DNA from: Gerris lacustris
Taxonomy: Eukaryota > Arthropoda > Insecta > Hemiptera > Gerridae
DNA length: 64,000 nt
Assembly: GCA_951217055.1 (NCBI GenBank)
Contig: OX578280.1
Span: 124,001-188,000, forward strand
Direction of reading: 5' to 3'
Position 1 is the first letter of the stretch. Each line of letters begins with the position of its first letter. The position numbers were made by a program, and so were the translations under genes. The notes below the pieces were generated by a model. The model saw only the letters and a list, made by a program, of their open reading frames with translations, had not been told where the DNA came from and made no database searches. This document shows, piece after piece, positions 1 through 14,318 of this stretch.

Positions 1-243
1 ATTTCACAGGACTTCGATAGGTTTTCATTTATAGTACAACATTAGACTATAGGAGGGCTGAAGATTTAATAAAAACGACCTGCAAAATGTGACGTTCTTA
101 TACATCGTGATATGAAGTTAGAATATCTTAGGAGGTGGGTGGTTTTCACATGTATACACTGTACTATGTATTTCACCGATAGAAGTGCTGAAGTTTATAT
201 AAAATGATCTCAGAGCTCCTAGTGGACCAAATTGTAATCAAAA

Positions 244-390
<147 letters not shown>

Positions 391-445
391 AGCAATTTTA
401 TACCGTGTTTGCACACTGCAATAGGCTACACCAGGGGTTCCCACT

Positions 446-474
446 AACCACCTCTAACCACCTCTAACCACCTC
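446..474. repeat. short tandem repeat of AACCACCTCT
   Basis: Three nearly perfect copies of the 10-mer AACCACCTCT lie just before the first Helitron-family sequence. It is a small minisatellite with no visible function. Confidence 0.7.
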
Positions 475-587
475 AAAGTAATGAATACTTTTAATGATGC
501 ATATCGTTGAAAAGCTCTTTAAAAGTACAGTAATTGTTGTTATGTACAGTTTTGTCATATTTTCATTTAGGAAGGGGTAAAATGGAA

Positions 588-988
588 AAATATATATAAC
601 TACATCTATAATATAAGTGGCAATGTCCTGATTGACTGACTGACTGACATAGAATCAACGCACAGCAAAATCTACTTAACCGAGAGACTTGAAATTTTGA
701 GGATATACTCGGTTCATATCATAGGCATCCACTAAGAAAGGATTTTGAGAAATTTTTATTTTTGTACCCAGGGGTACGGGGTACAAATGTCAAAGTAATG
801 AATACTTTTAATGATGCATATCGTTGAAAAGCTCTTTAAAAGTACAATAATTGTTGTTATGTACAGTTTTGTCATATTTTCATTTAGGAGGGGGTAAAAT
901 GGAAAAATATGTATAACTACAGCTTATATAAATGAAGAGAGTCTATGAGTGTCTTTTATCTTATATAAATGAAGTGTCTATGAGTTAC
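588..988 (+). repeat. Helitron-associated repeat H2, single copy
   Basis: The unit starts at an ATCTATAATATAAGTGG-like end, passes through a GACT/GACTGACTGAC run and a stretch reading GGTACGGGGTACAAATGTC, and ends near GAGTTACTGCTTAC. The same unit occurs twice in tandem on the opposite strand at 10735-11488. The TC(T)-rich start resembles the 5' ends of the neighbouring Helitrons, so it is probably a nonautonomous relative. No coding capacity is seen. Confidence 0.65.
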
Positions 989-1571
989 TGCTTACATGAG
1001 ATTATAAAGTTAAAATGTTGGTACACAGGAGTACGGGGTACAAATGTCAAAGTAATAGTATCAAATGTCAAGTTGATAGGTATCCTTTATGATATGATGC
1101 ATATCGTTGAAAGGCCCTTTAAGAGAAAAGTAATTGTAATGTACGTTTTTGTCATTATTTTCATTTAGGAGAGGGGTAAAAAGGAAATGTCAACGTAAGT
1201 GTGTGTGCGCGCGAGCACGAACGGGCGCGTGTGTGTGTTCTTTATTCAAATCTACCGTTTTATTCCGATTTCAATGAAAATTTGCACACTTGACCTTCAA
1301 AGCAAGGGGAAAAGGGGAAGGTCACTGACTTCATGCATTTTCGAAATTTTGATTTTGGTACACAGGGGTACGGGGTACAAATGTCAAAGTAATGAAAACC
1401 CTTCACGGTGCATTCCATTGAAAAGCTCTTTAAGAGTGCTGTACAATTATTGTTATGTACATTTTATGGGGTAAAATGGAAAAATATATCTATATCTATG
1501 TATAAAAAACTAATAATTGTTGTGTCTGTATATTTATCCGATTGGGCTAAAATTTTGTATTTATTTATTTT

Positions 1572-1745
1572 TATTTTATTTTTTTTTAAATACCTTTATT
1601 GAATAAAACATATTAATACATAAATAATATTTTAGTACATCAATTTATCTATTTTATTGATTTAACATTTTAGCTCTACATAAGGTTATCTCTCCACTAG
1701 AGAACATGGAGGCCCGAGCTTTGGAGAGAGAATACGGGGTATTTC
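1572..1745 (-). pseudogene. LINE 3' tail (3' UTR and poly(A) only)
   Basis: Read on the minus strand this ends AATAAAGGTATTT followed by poly(A), like the tail of LINE-2 at 50214. About 100 nt upstream of the tail is a stem-loop with arms CTCTCCA (1690-1696) and TGGAGAG (1732-1738). No reverse transcriptase sequence remains. It is also present in the right arm of the inverted duplication, so it predates that duplication. Confidence 0.55.
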
Positions 1746-2100
1746 CACTGAATGAGTAGTCCTGACAACGAATTTAAGTTTAGAACATTTTATATCTGTC
1801 TCTCTGTGCGTCAATCACGTCCAAATGGCTGAATACATTTTGGAGGTTCTTGGGGTACAATGTTAAGCTTAATTCTGCGGGTGATAAAGGATATAAAACG
1901 ATTTGGTAGCTTTATATGAAGCTGAGAACCGGGCTTCTACATAGATTTCAAAATTCTTATTTCATTTTTCATAAAAAAATGTATTTAGCCAAAATTGCAC
2001 AAGAAACTACTGACCATATTTTATGTTTTGTGGAAATTTCTGTAGGAAAAACTGTTAAAGAAATTACTTTTCAATCACTGTCAAAAAATATATAGATTTA

Positions 2101-2425
2101 TTTTAGCGAATTTTCAAAGAAAATTACGCTATTGCAATGGCTTCAAAATTTTTGTAATGCGAATTTTTGAAAAATTTTTCCATTGTAATCCGTTTTAGAC
2201 CATTCTGAATCGATTCCTGAAATTTAACACTTTTTTTTATGTATGTATGTATATATGTATGTATATATGTATATATGTGTCACTCCAGACGATATCTCCC
2301 CTTGGGATGCACTTAAAAATTTCAAATAAATTTTAATTTTTTTATATTATCCTATATTATCATAAGCCAATAAAACGCAGATTTCTTTGAAAATTCGCTC
2401 ATTAAGTCATGGTGCATGACTGGAC
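2101..2425 (+). mobile_element. HINE/DINE-1-like Helentron derivative
   Basis: A perfect 17-bp inverted pair GCGAATTTTCAAAGAAA (2106-2122) and its complement (2382-2398) lies just inside both ends. A TATG/TATA microsatellite sits in the middle. A 3' hairpin AGTCATG-GTG-CATGACT comes just before the end at a T-rich target. Subterminal inverted repeats, central microsatellite and 3' hairpin are the known layout of Helentron-associated elements. The right arm of the inverted duplication (near 7640-7650) lacks the insertion and gives an empty-site control. Confidence 0.75.
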
Positions 2426-3086
2426 TTTTTAGATATTAAGGCAATAATTAATAAATCACGCCTTACCGTGCCTAAACCTTTACTAACTTAATCATGACAA
2501 CTTCTTTAAAATTCTAAAATAAAATCTACGAGTGTATACGTAGTATATTAATTTCTAAATTATATTGATAATTAAAGAGATATTTCAATAGAGATTTTCT
2601 AAAATTTTATCCCTAAGGGGAACCATAAGGACAGAGTAAGAAAAGAAGGGGAATTGAGCCCAGACCGATCTTCAAAAGTTAGGAAGTTAATACTTGAGAA
2701 AGAGCTCTTATTTTGGATGTAAGCATGTATATTTAAAAGATAATTCCAATTTCAACCAAGAGTTGTAAAATGACACGGGGAGGGGGGGGGGGAGTACAGA
2801 AGGAAAATACCACTGCTTTTCCGTTTTAAAAATTTAGTCGGAATGAATTACTAATTTGGGATATTAGCAAATTATCTTATCAAAGGGGAGGGGGTATAGA
2901 AATAAGGGGAGGGATAGAATCTAGATATTCTCGCTTTATAAAATAATTTAAATGTTTCTTGATAGTAGTTTATAAATCCATTAAATTGAAAATAAAACAC
3001 CCCGTAGCGAAGCACGGGTATCCAGCTAGTTTTATATATTTAAAAAAAAAAAAAAACTATTGATTTTATCGACACGGTACAAGGTA

Positions 3087-3545
3087 AATAGTTGTTAAAT
3101 TGTAAAAAGGAACAGTTTTAAAAAAAACCGAAGTCAATCGGACAATTATAAATAAGTGGGTGTTAAAGTGCAAATTTACCTTATAAAATATATCTCTTCC
3201 CTACTCTAAAGCTTCTGCTTAAATCCGGTTGAAATTTTACATGCCTGTTTCAATTGTACTTTAGACAATGTGTAAGAAGTTTTATTAAAATCGTTATACG
3301 TTAGAACGGAAGATATATCGGTAAAAAAAGTTGTTTTCTTTATTTTAAACGTTTGGGTCTACTTGAATAAATTTAGCGATCTTTATCACTTCATAACAGT
3401 GTCGGTGTTGGTTTTACTAAAAAAAAAAAACTTAAAAAGTTGTTTGTCTCATTAAATAGATGAAGTTAGAATTTTTTCTTCGATTAAATACGCAGTATAA
3501 TAGTAATATACCTAATATATTGAAATAAGCCTCAGCACTGACCAA
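3087..3545 (+). repeat. fragment of repeat family Y
   Basis: Contains the phrases ATCGTTA..GTTAGAACG, TTTAAACGTTTGGGTC and GCGATCTTTAT, which recur at 13440-13620, 15890-16080 (minus), 26840-27080 (minus) and 62780-63050. It is noncoding and appears to be a degraded piece of the fold-back family seen in full at 13181-16326. Confidence 0.6.
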
Positions 3546-3548
3546 TTT

Positions 3549-3961
3549 AAAGGCTCCTACACACGATCTGACTTGGTCGGGCGGTTGGGCCAATTTGGTC
3601 AGGTTGGACGAGAAATCGGGTGGTGTGTAGTCGAGGCACTAGGCCGACTTGGTCGGTGCACTAAGTCGGCTGTCGGGTGGGCACTGCCACCCGACCACCC
3701 TAGGTCGGGCAATCAACAGACAAGATCGGGCCGTGTGTAGCGCTGTCGTCGGACAAGTTGATAATAATCAGCTGGTTTTGACAGCTCAAATCTATCATTA
3801 TTTATGATTTGGTTTGTTTATGTTTTGTTTCTTATGTTAACACGACGAAGGAGTGGTGGCAACTGACAAAGTCGGGAACGTGTGTAGCCGAGTCTACGAC
3901 CAACCAGATCGGGACCCGACTTGGTCGGGCTGACATGGTCAGATCGTGTGTAGGGCCCTTT
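3549..3961. mobile_element. MITE with 24-bp TIRs and GGTCGG subterminal repeats
   Basis: The left end AAAGGCTCCTACACACGATC and the reverse complement of the right end (AAAGGGCCCTACACACGATC) differ at two positions, and the match continues to about 24 bp. The interior is filled with direct and inverted copies of TTGGTCGG and CCGACC, plus a near-palindrome around GTCGGGTGGGCACTGCCACC. No transposase. The target duplication is not clear, so the superfamily (PIF/Harbinger, hAT or other) is open. Confidence 0.7.
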
Positions 3962-4079
3962 ACTTTTAACAAGACCATGATTATATTTTCGATATTTACA
4001 AAACCAAGTGACATTTTGACATATAACGCAAAAATAAACAAGTCAAGTAACAGGCTTCCATAATTACATTTTTCCCCGT

Positions 4080-4346
4080 CTTTTTGAAGCTTACGTTTAC
4101 GCGAGCGTTGCGCGTGAACGCTTGGACGGATAACGTTTTCAGCCAGGGCATTAGTAAAATGAACATGTGTACCAAATTTCAACTAACTCGGTGATCTTTT
4201 ACTCAATTTATCGTCAATGGTAGATTACGTGACGGTTTTTGCGTAACGGTGATTTTTTACGGTTATTTTGTGACGGTGATTTTGGTCGTTTTTTTGGATT
4301 CACACCCTGGCTCCAGAACGTGCCATAAGGAACTTCGTTCCAAGAA
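4080..4346 (+). repeat. repeat family Z, 3' part
   Basis: Has the signature GCTTACGTTTACGCGAGCGTTGCGCG, a run of GTGACGGT-like units, then CCTGGCTCCAGAACGTG and a terminal hairpin GGAACTTCGTTCC. The same sequence appears reversed at 26504-26790 and forward at 63110-63325, and homology stops just after GTTCCAA in all three. Noncoding. The hairpin-ended 3' terminus suggests a nonautonomous rolling-circle or other unclassified element. Confidence 0.65.
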
Positions 4347-4659
4347 CAATATTTTATACAAATTTAATGGAGTTAATAAATTATTCAAAGAAAATTGTTT
4401 TAAACAAATATTGTATATTAATATTGTTTTTATTATTGTTGTAGCCTGAAGAAGCCTTAAGTTAGGGCGAAATATAGCTAACTTATAAAGAAGAAAGGAG
4501 AGTTTTAATATTTCAAAAACCCTAAATGACGAAGAAAAAAAAATTTTTTTAAATATAGTTATTTCATTTTTTAAAAATTAAACAGAAGGAAATAAATTGG
4601 TAGTGCGTAAAGTCTCAAGTGAAAAGGGTTTCGTTGGTGTTGTAAACATGAAATTAGTA

Positions 4660-5395
4660 AGGGGGTGGGGGAGGGATTTTTATGTTTTTTGACAAAATGG
4701 CGTAGAAAATTAAACACTTTTCACAAGTCTAATGTATTTTTGTAATCTACTTTTCAATACCTTTCATTTGATACCTCACTCAAAATATTAAACAATTATA
4801 TTTTTCCCCGTGACAGCAATCAGCCGCCATTTTGGATTTCCAGTTAATCGGATCAAATTGCTATTCTTATTTTTTCATTGGCCCACTAGACCGCACGTTT
4901 TGCATATTTTTCTATATTTTTAGTAACAAAGAAATATAGTTTTAGGGGGGGGGGGGGGGGGCACAATATTTTGATGGTTTTTGACAAAATGGCGGGGAAA
5001 ATTAAACGCTTTCTACAAGTGTTATATATTTTTGTAATCTACTCTTCAATAACTTTCATATGATACCCCACTCAAAATTTAAAAAAAAAATGTTTCCCCG
5101 TGACAGGCATTAGCCGCCATTTTGGATTCCCAGTTACTCAGATCAAGTTGCTATTCTTATTTTTTCTATGGCCCAGCAGACCGCACATTTTGCATATTTT
5201 TTAGTAACAGCGGAAATATAGTTTTAGGGGGGAGGAAAGGCAAAATTTTGATGTTTTTTTTGACAAAATGGCGCGGAAAATTAAACACTACAAGTGTTAT
5301 ATATATTTGTAATCTACTCTTCAATACCTTTCATTTGATACCCCACTCAAAATTTAAAAAAAAATATATTTTTTTTCGCGTGACGTGAATTATTT
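4660..5395. repeat. tandem repeat, about 290-bp unit, 2.5 copies
   Basis: Each unit runs from TTTTTGACAAAATGGCG through CTTTCATTTGATACC, GTGACAG..AGCCGCCATTTTGGAT and CCGCAC..TTTTGCATATTTT to a G-run (18 Gs around 4946-4963 in the first unit). Units begin near 4676, 4975 and 5255; the last is truncated. No coding potential. Confidence 0.8.
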
Positions 5396-6638
5396 TAACA
5401 AAATATTTTAATATTAATGATTATAAAATTTCACACAGGAAACATTATGTTATTCTTTTTACGAACAATAAACGATTTGGATAATAAATTGCTCCGAAGT
5501 TTCTGCACAAGGCGTAACAACGACCAATAACTTAGCCTTTTCCCTGAGGCAACTCCATGGTAGGATCTGTATTCTATATCTACGAGCGACATTTCAAGTT
5601 TGTTCGGACGTGGTTTAAAAATATTAGTCTCCCAGTGATTTAATATTTTATAAAGGTAATTGTTTCGGTGACAATCGCAATATCGACACATTGTTTTATG
5701 TGTAACGAACAGGTCCCACCTTGAATGTGGAACGCGGTATGAGAAATTTGAAAGAAACAAGTATCAAAAGAGTATTGAATATCTATTAACACGACCGTAA
5801 TCTTGTTGCAGATTTTCAATATGTTTTCCAGTCCGTCAAATTGAAGCTCCGATTATTTTTTTAACAGAAGCCATATTTATGACTAAAATAACTGGACTAT
5901 ATATTTATTAAATAAAATTGAGTTTCAAACCTTTTAGCTTTATACTTATTGGATAACCAAGCATATTTAATAATATGTCTAAAAATGGAATTGTTTATTC
6001 ATTTTTCCAACACATTTAAAAAAATAGCTCTTCCTTTCGAGCGCCGTGGGCGCTCGGTCCCCGGTTCTATTTATAAAGTCCAATAAGAATGCGTGATAAA
6101 AATAAGCAATATGTAAAAGATATTGTCGGAATGTTCTCTGAATACAAATTATTGCTAAAACAATGTAATATTACTCAGAGGGAGCGTTTGTTTCTTATCT
6201 TCTGAAATAATGCTTGCACACATATTATAACGTAGACTTCGTATATACAGGAATATATAACTGTGTGTGTGGGTCTCTCATAAATAGTAGAGTTTTGTTA
6301 GTGTTGGTCTGATCTATGTGTACGAGAGCCGACTTTGTTTGTCATTCTTTATTCAGTGTGACCTGGCAGATTGAAGCTTTGTTCCAGTGATGCAAGACTG
6401 TTTAGAGCTAAATACAGTCAGTTCTATATAATTACTGCCATATTAAACAGAAACGAAACAATATTATTGTTGTTTTCCCATATTATCCCTGGTACATTCA
6501 TGGTAGAAAAAAAACCATACTTTTTGTGTTCAGTGACTTCAACATACTGTTTGTTACTTAGAATTATTTTTCAATATTTTATGGTAAATCCTATTGGTAT
6601 AACATAATTTATTTCTAAGAATTATATAAGTAAGTAAT
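5396..6638. other. no recognisable gene; GC-rich hairpin inside
   Basis: AT-rich DNA. A minus-strand open frame of 109 codons at 5431-5760 matches nothing I know and has no coding-like flanks. The only structured item is the hairpin GAGCGCC-GTG-GGCGCTC at 6039-6055, followed by GGTCCCCGG. Confidence 0.5.
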
Positions 6639-6639
6639 A

Positions 6640-8761
<2,122 letters not shown>

Positions 8762-8764
<3 letters not shown>

Positions 8765-8782
8765 ATATATATAAAAGTCAAC

Positions 8783-8813
<31 letters not shown>

Positions 8814-10733
8814 AGTTTGTTCTTTATACAAATCTACAGTTTTAGTCCGATCTCGATGAAAATTTGCACACTTGACCTTCAAAGCAAGGAAACAATCAAG
8901 GTCTACATGAATTTTCGAAATTTCAATTTTGGTACACAGGGGTACGGGGTACAAGTAATAAATACGGGGTCAAAGTAATGAATACCCTTCATGATGCATA
9001 TCGTTGAAAAGCTCTTTAAGGGTACAGTAATTGTTGTTATGTACACTTTTGTCATATTTTCATTTAGGAGGGGGGTAAAATAGAAAAATATAGCTATATC
9101 TTATTTGTTCTTTATACAAATCTACAGTTTTAGTCAGATCTCGATGAAAATTTGCACACTTGACCTTAAAAGCAAGGGGAAAATCAAGGTCTACATGAAT
9201 TTTCGAAATTTCAATTTTGGTACACAGGGGTACGGGGTACAAGTAATGAATACGGGATCAAATTAATGAATACCCTTCGTGATGCATATCGTTGAAAAGC
9301 TCTTTAAGGGTACAGTAATTGTTGTTATGTATAGTTTTGTCATATTTTCATTTAGGAGGGGGGTAAAATGGAAAATATAACTATATCTATAAATAAAAGA
9401 ATAAGAGTATCTATATAAGAGAATGTCTTTTATACAAATCTACAGTTTTATCCCAATTTGATGAATATTTACACTCTTTTTCTTCCAAACAAGGTGAAGG
9501 TCACTGCCTACATCATTTCCCGAAATTAAAATTTTGGTTCACAGAGGTACGGGGTACAAATGTCAAAGTAATGGATACCCTTCATGATGCATATCGTTGA
9601 AAAGCTCTTTAAGAGTACAGTAATTGTTGTTAAGTACGGTTTTGTCATATTTTTATTTAGGAGGGGGGTAAAATGGAAATGTATATCTATATCTATAAAA
9701 GTCAACGTATGTGTGAGTGTGTTTATGTTCTTTATACAAATCAACAGTTTTAATTAATAATCTCGATGAAAATTTGCTCACTTGACCTTCAAAGCAAGGG
9801 GAAGATCTCTGTCTACATAAATGTTCGAAATTTAAGTTTTGGTACACTGGGGTACGGGGTACAAATGTCAAAGTGGAAATCCCTTCATGATACATAGTGT
9901 TGAAAAGCTCTTTAAGAGTACAATAATTGTTTTTACGTGCATTTAGGGGGTAAATGGAAAAATATATCTAAAAGTAAAGTATGTGTGTATGTTCTTTATA
10001 CAAATCCATAGTTTTAGTCCGATCTCGATCAAAAAATGCACACTTGACCTTCAAAGGAAGAAAAAATCAGTGTCTACATGAATTTTCGAAATTTAAATTT
10101 TGGTACACAGGAAACAGGGTACAATAATGAATACGGGGTCAAAGGACTGAATACCCTTTATGATGGATATCGTTGAAAAGCTCTTTAAGATTACATTATT
10201 TGTTGTTATGTACAGTTTTGTCATATGTGTTTTCATTTAGGAAGGGGTAAAATGGAAAAATATAGCTATATCTTATATAAAAAGAAGAGTGTCTGTATGA
10301 GAAGGGTATGTCTTTTATACAAATCTACAGTTTTAACCCAATTTGATGAATATTTACTCACTTTCTCTTCAAAGCAAGGGGAAAATTACTGTCTACATGA
10401 ATTTTCGAAATTTAAGTTTGGTACACAGAGGTATGGTACAAGTAATAAATACGGGGTCAATGAAACGAATACCCTTCATGATGCAAAAGCTCTTTAAGAG
10501 TACAGTAATAGTTTTTATGTACAGTTTAGTCATATTTTAATTTAGGGGGGGGCGAATTTAGGATATTTGTAATTAGCTTATCAAAGAGGAGAGGAGGGGG
10601 TATAGAAATAGGTGGGAGAGATAGAATCTAGATATTCTTGCATAGTAAAATAATTTATATGTTTCATTATGGTTGTTTATAAACTCATCAAATTATAATA
10701 ACACTCCGTAGCGAAGCACGGGTACCCAGCTAG
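8762..10733 (+). mobile_element. nonautonomous Helitron copy B with repeated 5' segments
   Basis: Starts A|TCTATATATATAAAAGTC and ends CCGTAGCGAAGCACGG plus CTAG|T, giving the expected A/T insertion without target duplication. Inside are about six head-to-tail units of 250-310 bp. Each runs from TTCTTTATACAAATCTACAG to GGGGGTAAAATGGAAAAATA, and several are preceded by a new TCTATA..AAAGTCAACGTATGTG 5' end (for example near 9684). No Rep/helicase ORF; the short frames are by-products. Confidence 0.8.
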
Positions 10734-10734
10734 T

Positions 10735-11488
10735 ATAAGATAAAAGACACTCATAGACATTCTTCATTTATATAAGATGTAGTTATACATATTTTTCCAT
10801 TTTACCTCCTCCTATATGAAAATATGACAAAACTGTATATATCAACAATTACTGTACTTTTAAAGAGCTTTTCAACGATATGCATCATTAAAAGTATTCA
10901 TTACTTTGACATTTGTACCCCGTACCCCTGGGTACAAAAATAAAAATTTCGCAAAATCCTTTCTTAGTGGATACTTATGATATGAACCGAGTACATCCTC
11001 AAAATTTCAAGTGTCTCGGTTAAGCAGATTTTGCTGTGCGTTGATTCTATGTCAGTCAGTCAGTCAATCAGGACATTGCCACTTATATTATAGATGTAAG
11101 CAGTAACTCATAGACACTTCATTTATATAAGATAAAAGACACTCATAGACTCTCTTCATTTATATAAGCTGTAGTTATACATATTTTTCCATTTTACCCC
11201 CTCCTAAATGAAAATATGACAAAACTGTACATAACAACAATTATTGTACTTTTAAAGAGCTTTTCAACGATATGCATCATTAAAAGTATTCATTACTTTG
11301 ACATTTGTACCCCGTACCCCTGGGTACAAAAATAAAAATTTCTCAAAATCCTTTCTTAGTGGATGCCTATGATATGAACCGAGTATATCCTCAAAATTTC
11401 AAGTCTCTCGGTTAAGTAGATTTTGCTGTGCGTTGATTCTATGTCAGTCAGTCAGTCAATCAGGACATTGCCACTTATATTATAGATG
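10735..11488 (-). repeat. tandem pair of repeat H2
   Basis: Two head-to-tail copies (about 10735-11097 and 11098-11488) of the H2 unit seen in the other orientation at 588-988. They contain GTCAGTCAGTCAATCAGGAC and CCTTTCTTAGTGGATGCC. The tandem sits between Helitrons B and C. Noncoding. Confidence 0.7.
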
Positions 11489-11808
11489 TGTGTGTAGAGA
11501 GAGAGACAGAGAGAGTGTATTTTTTGTGTAAGATTAAATATTATGCTTTATATGTATTAAAAATAATGTTGTCTTTATCTTTTATATAAAAAAACTATAT
11601 TTTTACTGGTCTTATATTACTTTGCTTTGTAAGTTTCATCGCACATTTCCGTTTCCCCAATTTTGAACCACTTCCCGTAATTCAATCTTCCCCAAATTTT
11701 GCACATAGATACAACTAAGGTGAAGAATACAGAAACCAAAAAAAAAAAAAAAAAAAAAATGGTTGAAAATAAGACCAGTTTTGAAAAATTAAATTTTTAT
11801 AATAATTA
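11489..11808. other. spacer with A24 tract, no gene
   Basis: Short GA repeats near 11495, then AT-rich DNA and a homopolymeric A run at about 11735-11760. The run could be the tail of an old retroposed sequence, but nothing recognisable precedes it. Confidence 0.4.
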
Positions 11809-13180
11809 CTAGCTGGGTACCCGTGCTTCGCTACGGAGTGTTATTATAATTAGATAAGTTTATAAACAACCATAATGAAACATATAAATTATTTTACTAT
11901 GCAAGAATATCTAGATTCTATCTCTCCCACCTATTTCTATACCCCCTCCTCTCCTCTTTGAATAAAATATCCTAAATTCGCCCCCCCCCAAATTAAAATA
12001 TGACTAAACTGTACATAAAAACTATTACTGTACTCTTAAAGAGCTTTTGCATCATGAAGGGTATTCATTACATTGACCCCGTATTCATTACTTGTACCAT
12101 ACCTCTGTGCCTCTGTGTACCAAACTTAAATTTCGAAAATTCATGTAGGCTGTAATTTTCCCCTTGCTTTGAAGTTCAAGTGGGCAAATTTTTATCGACA
12201 TCGAACTAAAACTGTAGATTTGTATAAAGAACATACACCCACATACGTTGATTTTTATATATATATATATATAGCTATAAATTTCCATTTTACCCCCTCC
12301 TAAATAAAATTGTACTTAACAACAATTACTCTTCTCTTAAAGTGCTTTTCAACGATATGCATGATATGAAGGGAATCCATTACTTTGACATTTTTACACC
12401 GTACCCCTTTGTACCACATTTAAATTTCGAAAATTCATGTAGGCCGTGACCTCCCCCTTGCTTTGAAGGGAAAGTGAGTAAATATTCATTAAATTGGGAT
12501 AAAACTGTAGATTTGTATAAAAGACATACCCTCATACAGACACTCTTTTTTTATAAGATATAGATAGCTATATTTTTCCATTTTGCCCCCTCCTAAATGA
12601 AAATATGGCAAAATGTACTTAACAACAATTAATGTACTCTTAAAGAGCTTTCCAACGATATGCATCATGAAGCGTATCCATTACTTTGTCATTTGTACCC
12701 CGTACCTCTGTGTACCAAAATTTTAATTTCGGAAAATCATGTAGGCAGTGACCTTCACCTTGTGTGGAAGAAAAAGAGTGTAAAAATGCATCAAATTGGG
12801 ATAAAACTGTAGATTTGTATAATAGACATTCTCTCATATAGATACTCTTCTTTTTATATATAGATATAGTTATATTTTCCATTTTACCCCGCTCCTAAAT
12901 AAAAATATGACAAAACTACACATAACAACAATTACTGTACTCTTAAAGAGCTTTTCAACGATATGCATCACGAAGGGTATTCATAACTTTGACCCCGTAT
13001 TCATTACTTGTACTCCGTACCCCTTTGTACCAAAATGTAAATTTCGAAAATTCATGTAGACCTTGATTTTTTCCTTGCTTTGAAGGTCAATTGTGCAAAT
13101 TTTCATCGAAATCGGGCTAAAACTGTAGATTTGTATAAAGAACAAACACACACACATACGTTGACTTTTATATATATAGA
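11809..13180 (-). mobile_element. nonautonomous Helitron copy C
   Basis: Minus-strand element. The 5' end TCTATATATATAAAAGTC begins at 13180, preceded on that strand by A. The 3' hairpin GTAGCGAAGCACGGGTACCC and CTAG finish at 11809. It holds four degenerate tandem units of the type in copy B and no ORF of note. It lies exactly against the end of the family Y element, whose terminal CTAG it probably altered. Confidence 0.75.
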
Positions 13181-13784
13181 TTACTATGCATCGCGTGGCT
13201 CTATCATTGAAGCGAGCGTGCAATAAAATACTGACTATTGAAATTTGTTAATCATGATGAATGTCATAGTTGAAGATAAGGGGAAGAGGGCAGTGTGGAG
13301 TAGAGTGGGGGTACTCGGTACAAAGCTTTACTTCCTAAAATAACCTACACACATCGTATCTTAACCACCCGTCGTAGCTTTTAAACAATTATTATAAATG
13401 TATCACTTCATTACTCAAATACTACTGCTTGTATCAAGTTGAAATTTTACATACTTGTTTCAATTGTACTTTAGACGATGTACATGAAGTTTTATTAAAA
13501 TCGTTACGTTAGAACGTAAGATATCGGTAAAAAGGTTGTTTTCTCTATTTTAAACGTTTAGGTCCGCTTTAATAGTTTTAGCGATCTTTATTAATTCATA
13601 GCAGTGTCGTTGTTGGTTTTTGAACGAGCGTAGTGAGTTCTTCATTTCAGAGACTTGGGATTTGAAAAGTTTGTGTGTTTGTGTGTTTGTGTGTTTGTTT
13701 GTTTGTCCAACGATAACTGGCGTAAAAATTGATCAATTTCAACGAAATTCGGCACATAGATGCATCTCAGCATTTGTGAGAACT

Positions 13785-14300
13785 GTATAGTTTTTGGAAA
13801 TTCCACACTAAACATTTCCAAGATGGCGGCCAATATGGCGGACGACTAAAAAAAATAGTTTTAGCCAGCATAATGTGTTATACATCGTTTTGAAGGTCTT
13901 TAAATGAAGGAAAAGAATATGTAACTAATAAAATTTTACACTTCATATTTTCAAGATGGCGGCCAAAATGGCGGACGACTAAAGAAAAAAGTTTCAGTCA
14001 GAATAATGTGTTATACATCGTTTTAAAGGTCTTTAAGAAAAGGAACAGAATGTGTAACTAATAAAATTTCACACTTCATATTTTCAAGATGGCGGCCAAT
14101 ATGGTGGATGACTAAAAAAAAAGTTTTTAGTCAGTATGACATGTTATACATCAATTTAAAGGTCCTGAAGTATAGGAAAGGAATATCTTAGTATTAAAAA
14201 TTTCCATAGAATATTTTCAATGTGGCGGACTATTAAAAAATGTTAATCTGCATTGCATGTTATAAGTAAAAGTAAAGGTCAATAAAAGTAGGAAAAGAGT
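13785..14300 (+). repeat. degenerate tandem repeat with AAGATGGCGGCC motif
   Basis: About four units of 125-135 bp, each with a TTTTCAAGATGGCGGCCAAT-like box, GGCGGACGACTAAA, then GTGTTATACATCGTTTTAAA and AAAGGTCTTTAA. The last unit is the most diverged. The box matches the animal YY1/Pleiohomeotic consensus. Confidence 0.75.
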
Positions 14301-14318
14301 TCATATACTGTATAAATA

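Larger units (their letters stand above)
1186..3029 (+). mobile_element. nonautonomous Helitron copy A (composite)
   Basis: The 3' end is diagnostic for Helitrons: the hairpin CCCGTAGCGAAGCACGGG (stem CCCGT/ACGGG), seven bases, then CTAG at 3026-3029 followed by T. The 5' side (GTCAACGTAAGTGTGTG) matches the interior of the other copies but lacks a clean TCTATATA start, so the 5' limit is approximate. No Rep/helicase is encoded. It carries a LINE 3' tail and a HINE as internal cargo. Confidence 0.7.
964..3086 (+). repeat. left arm of a large inverted duplication
   Basis: This tract reappears reverse-complemented at 6981-8764 with only scattered differences. The homology extends past the Helitron 3' end into the same A-tract and a GACACGGTACAAGGTA sequence, so a segment was duplicated, not just one element. 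The left arm is longer mainly because it contains the HINE at 2101-2425, which the other arm lacks. Confidence 0.85.

Noticed and set aside
1199..1474. 91-codon gene duplicated at 8251-8526
   Set aside because: It is Helitron repeat sequence present in both arms of the inverted duplication; similar shadows appear in every Helitron unit.
5431..5760. 109-codon host gene on the minus strand
   Set aside because: No recognisable family, no neighbouring coding exons, and it is surrounded by repeats.
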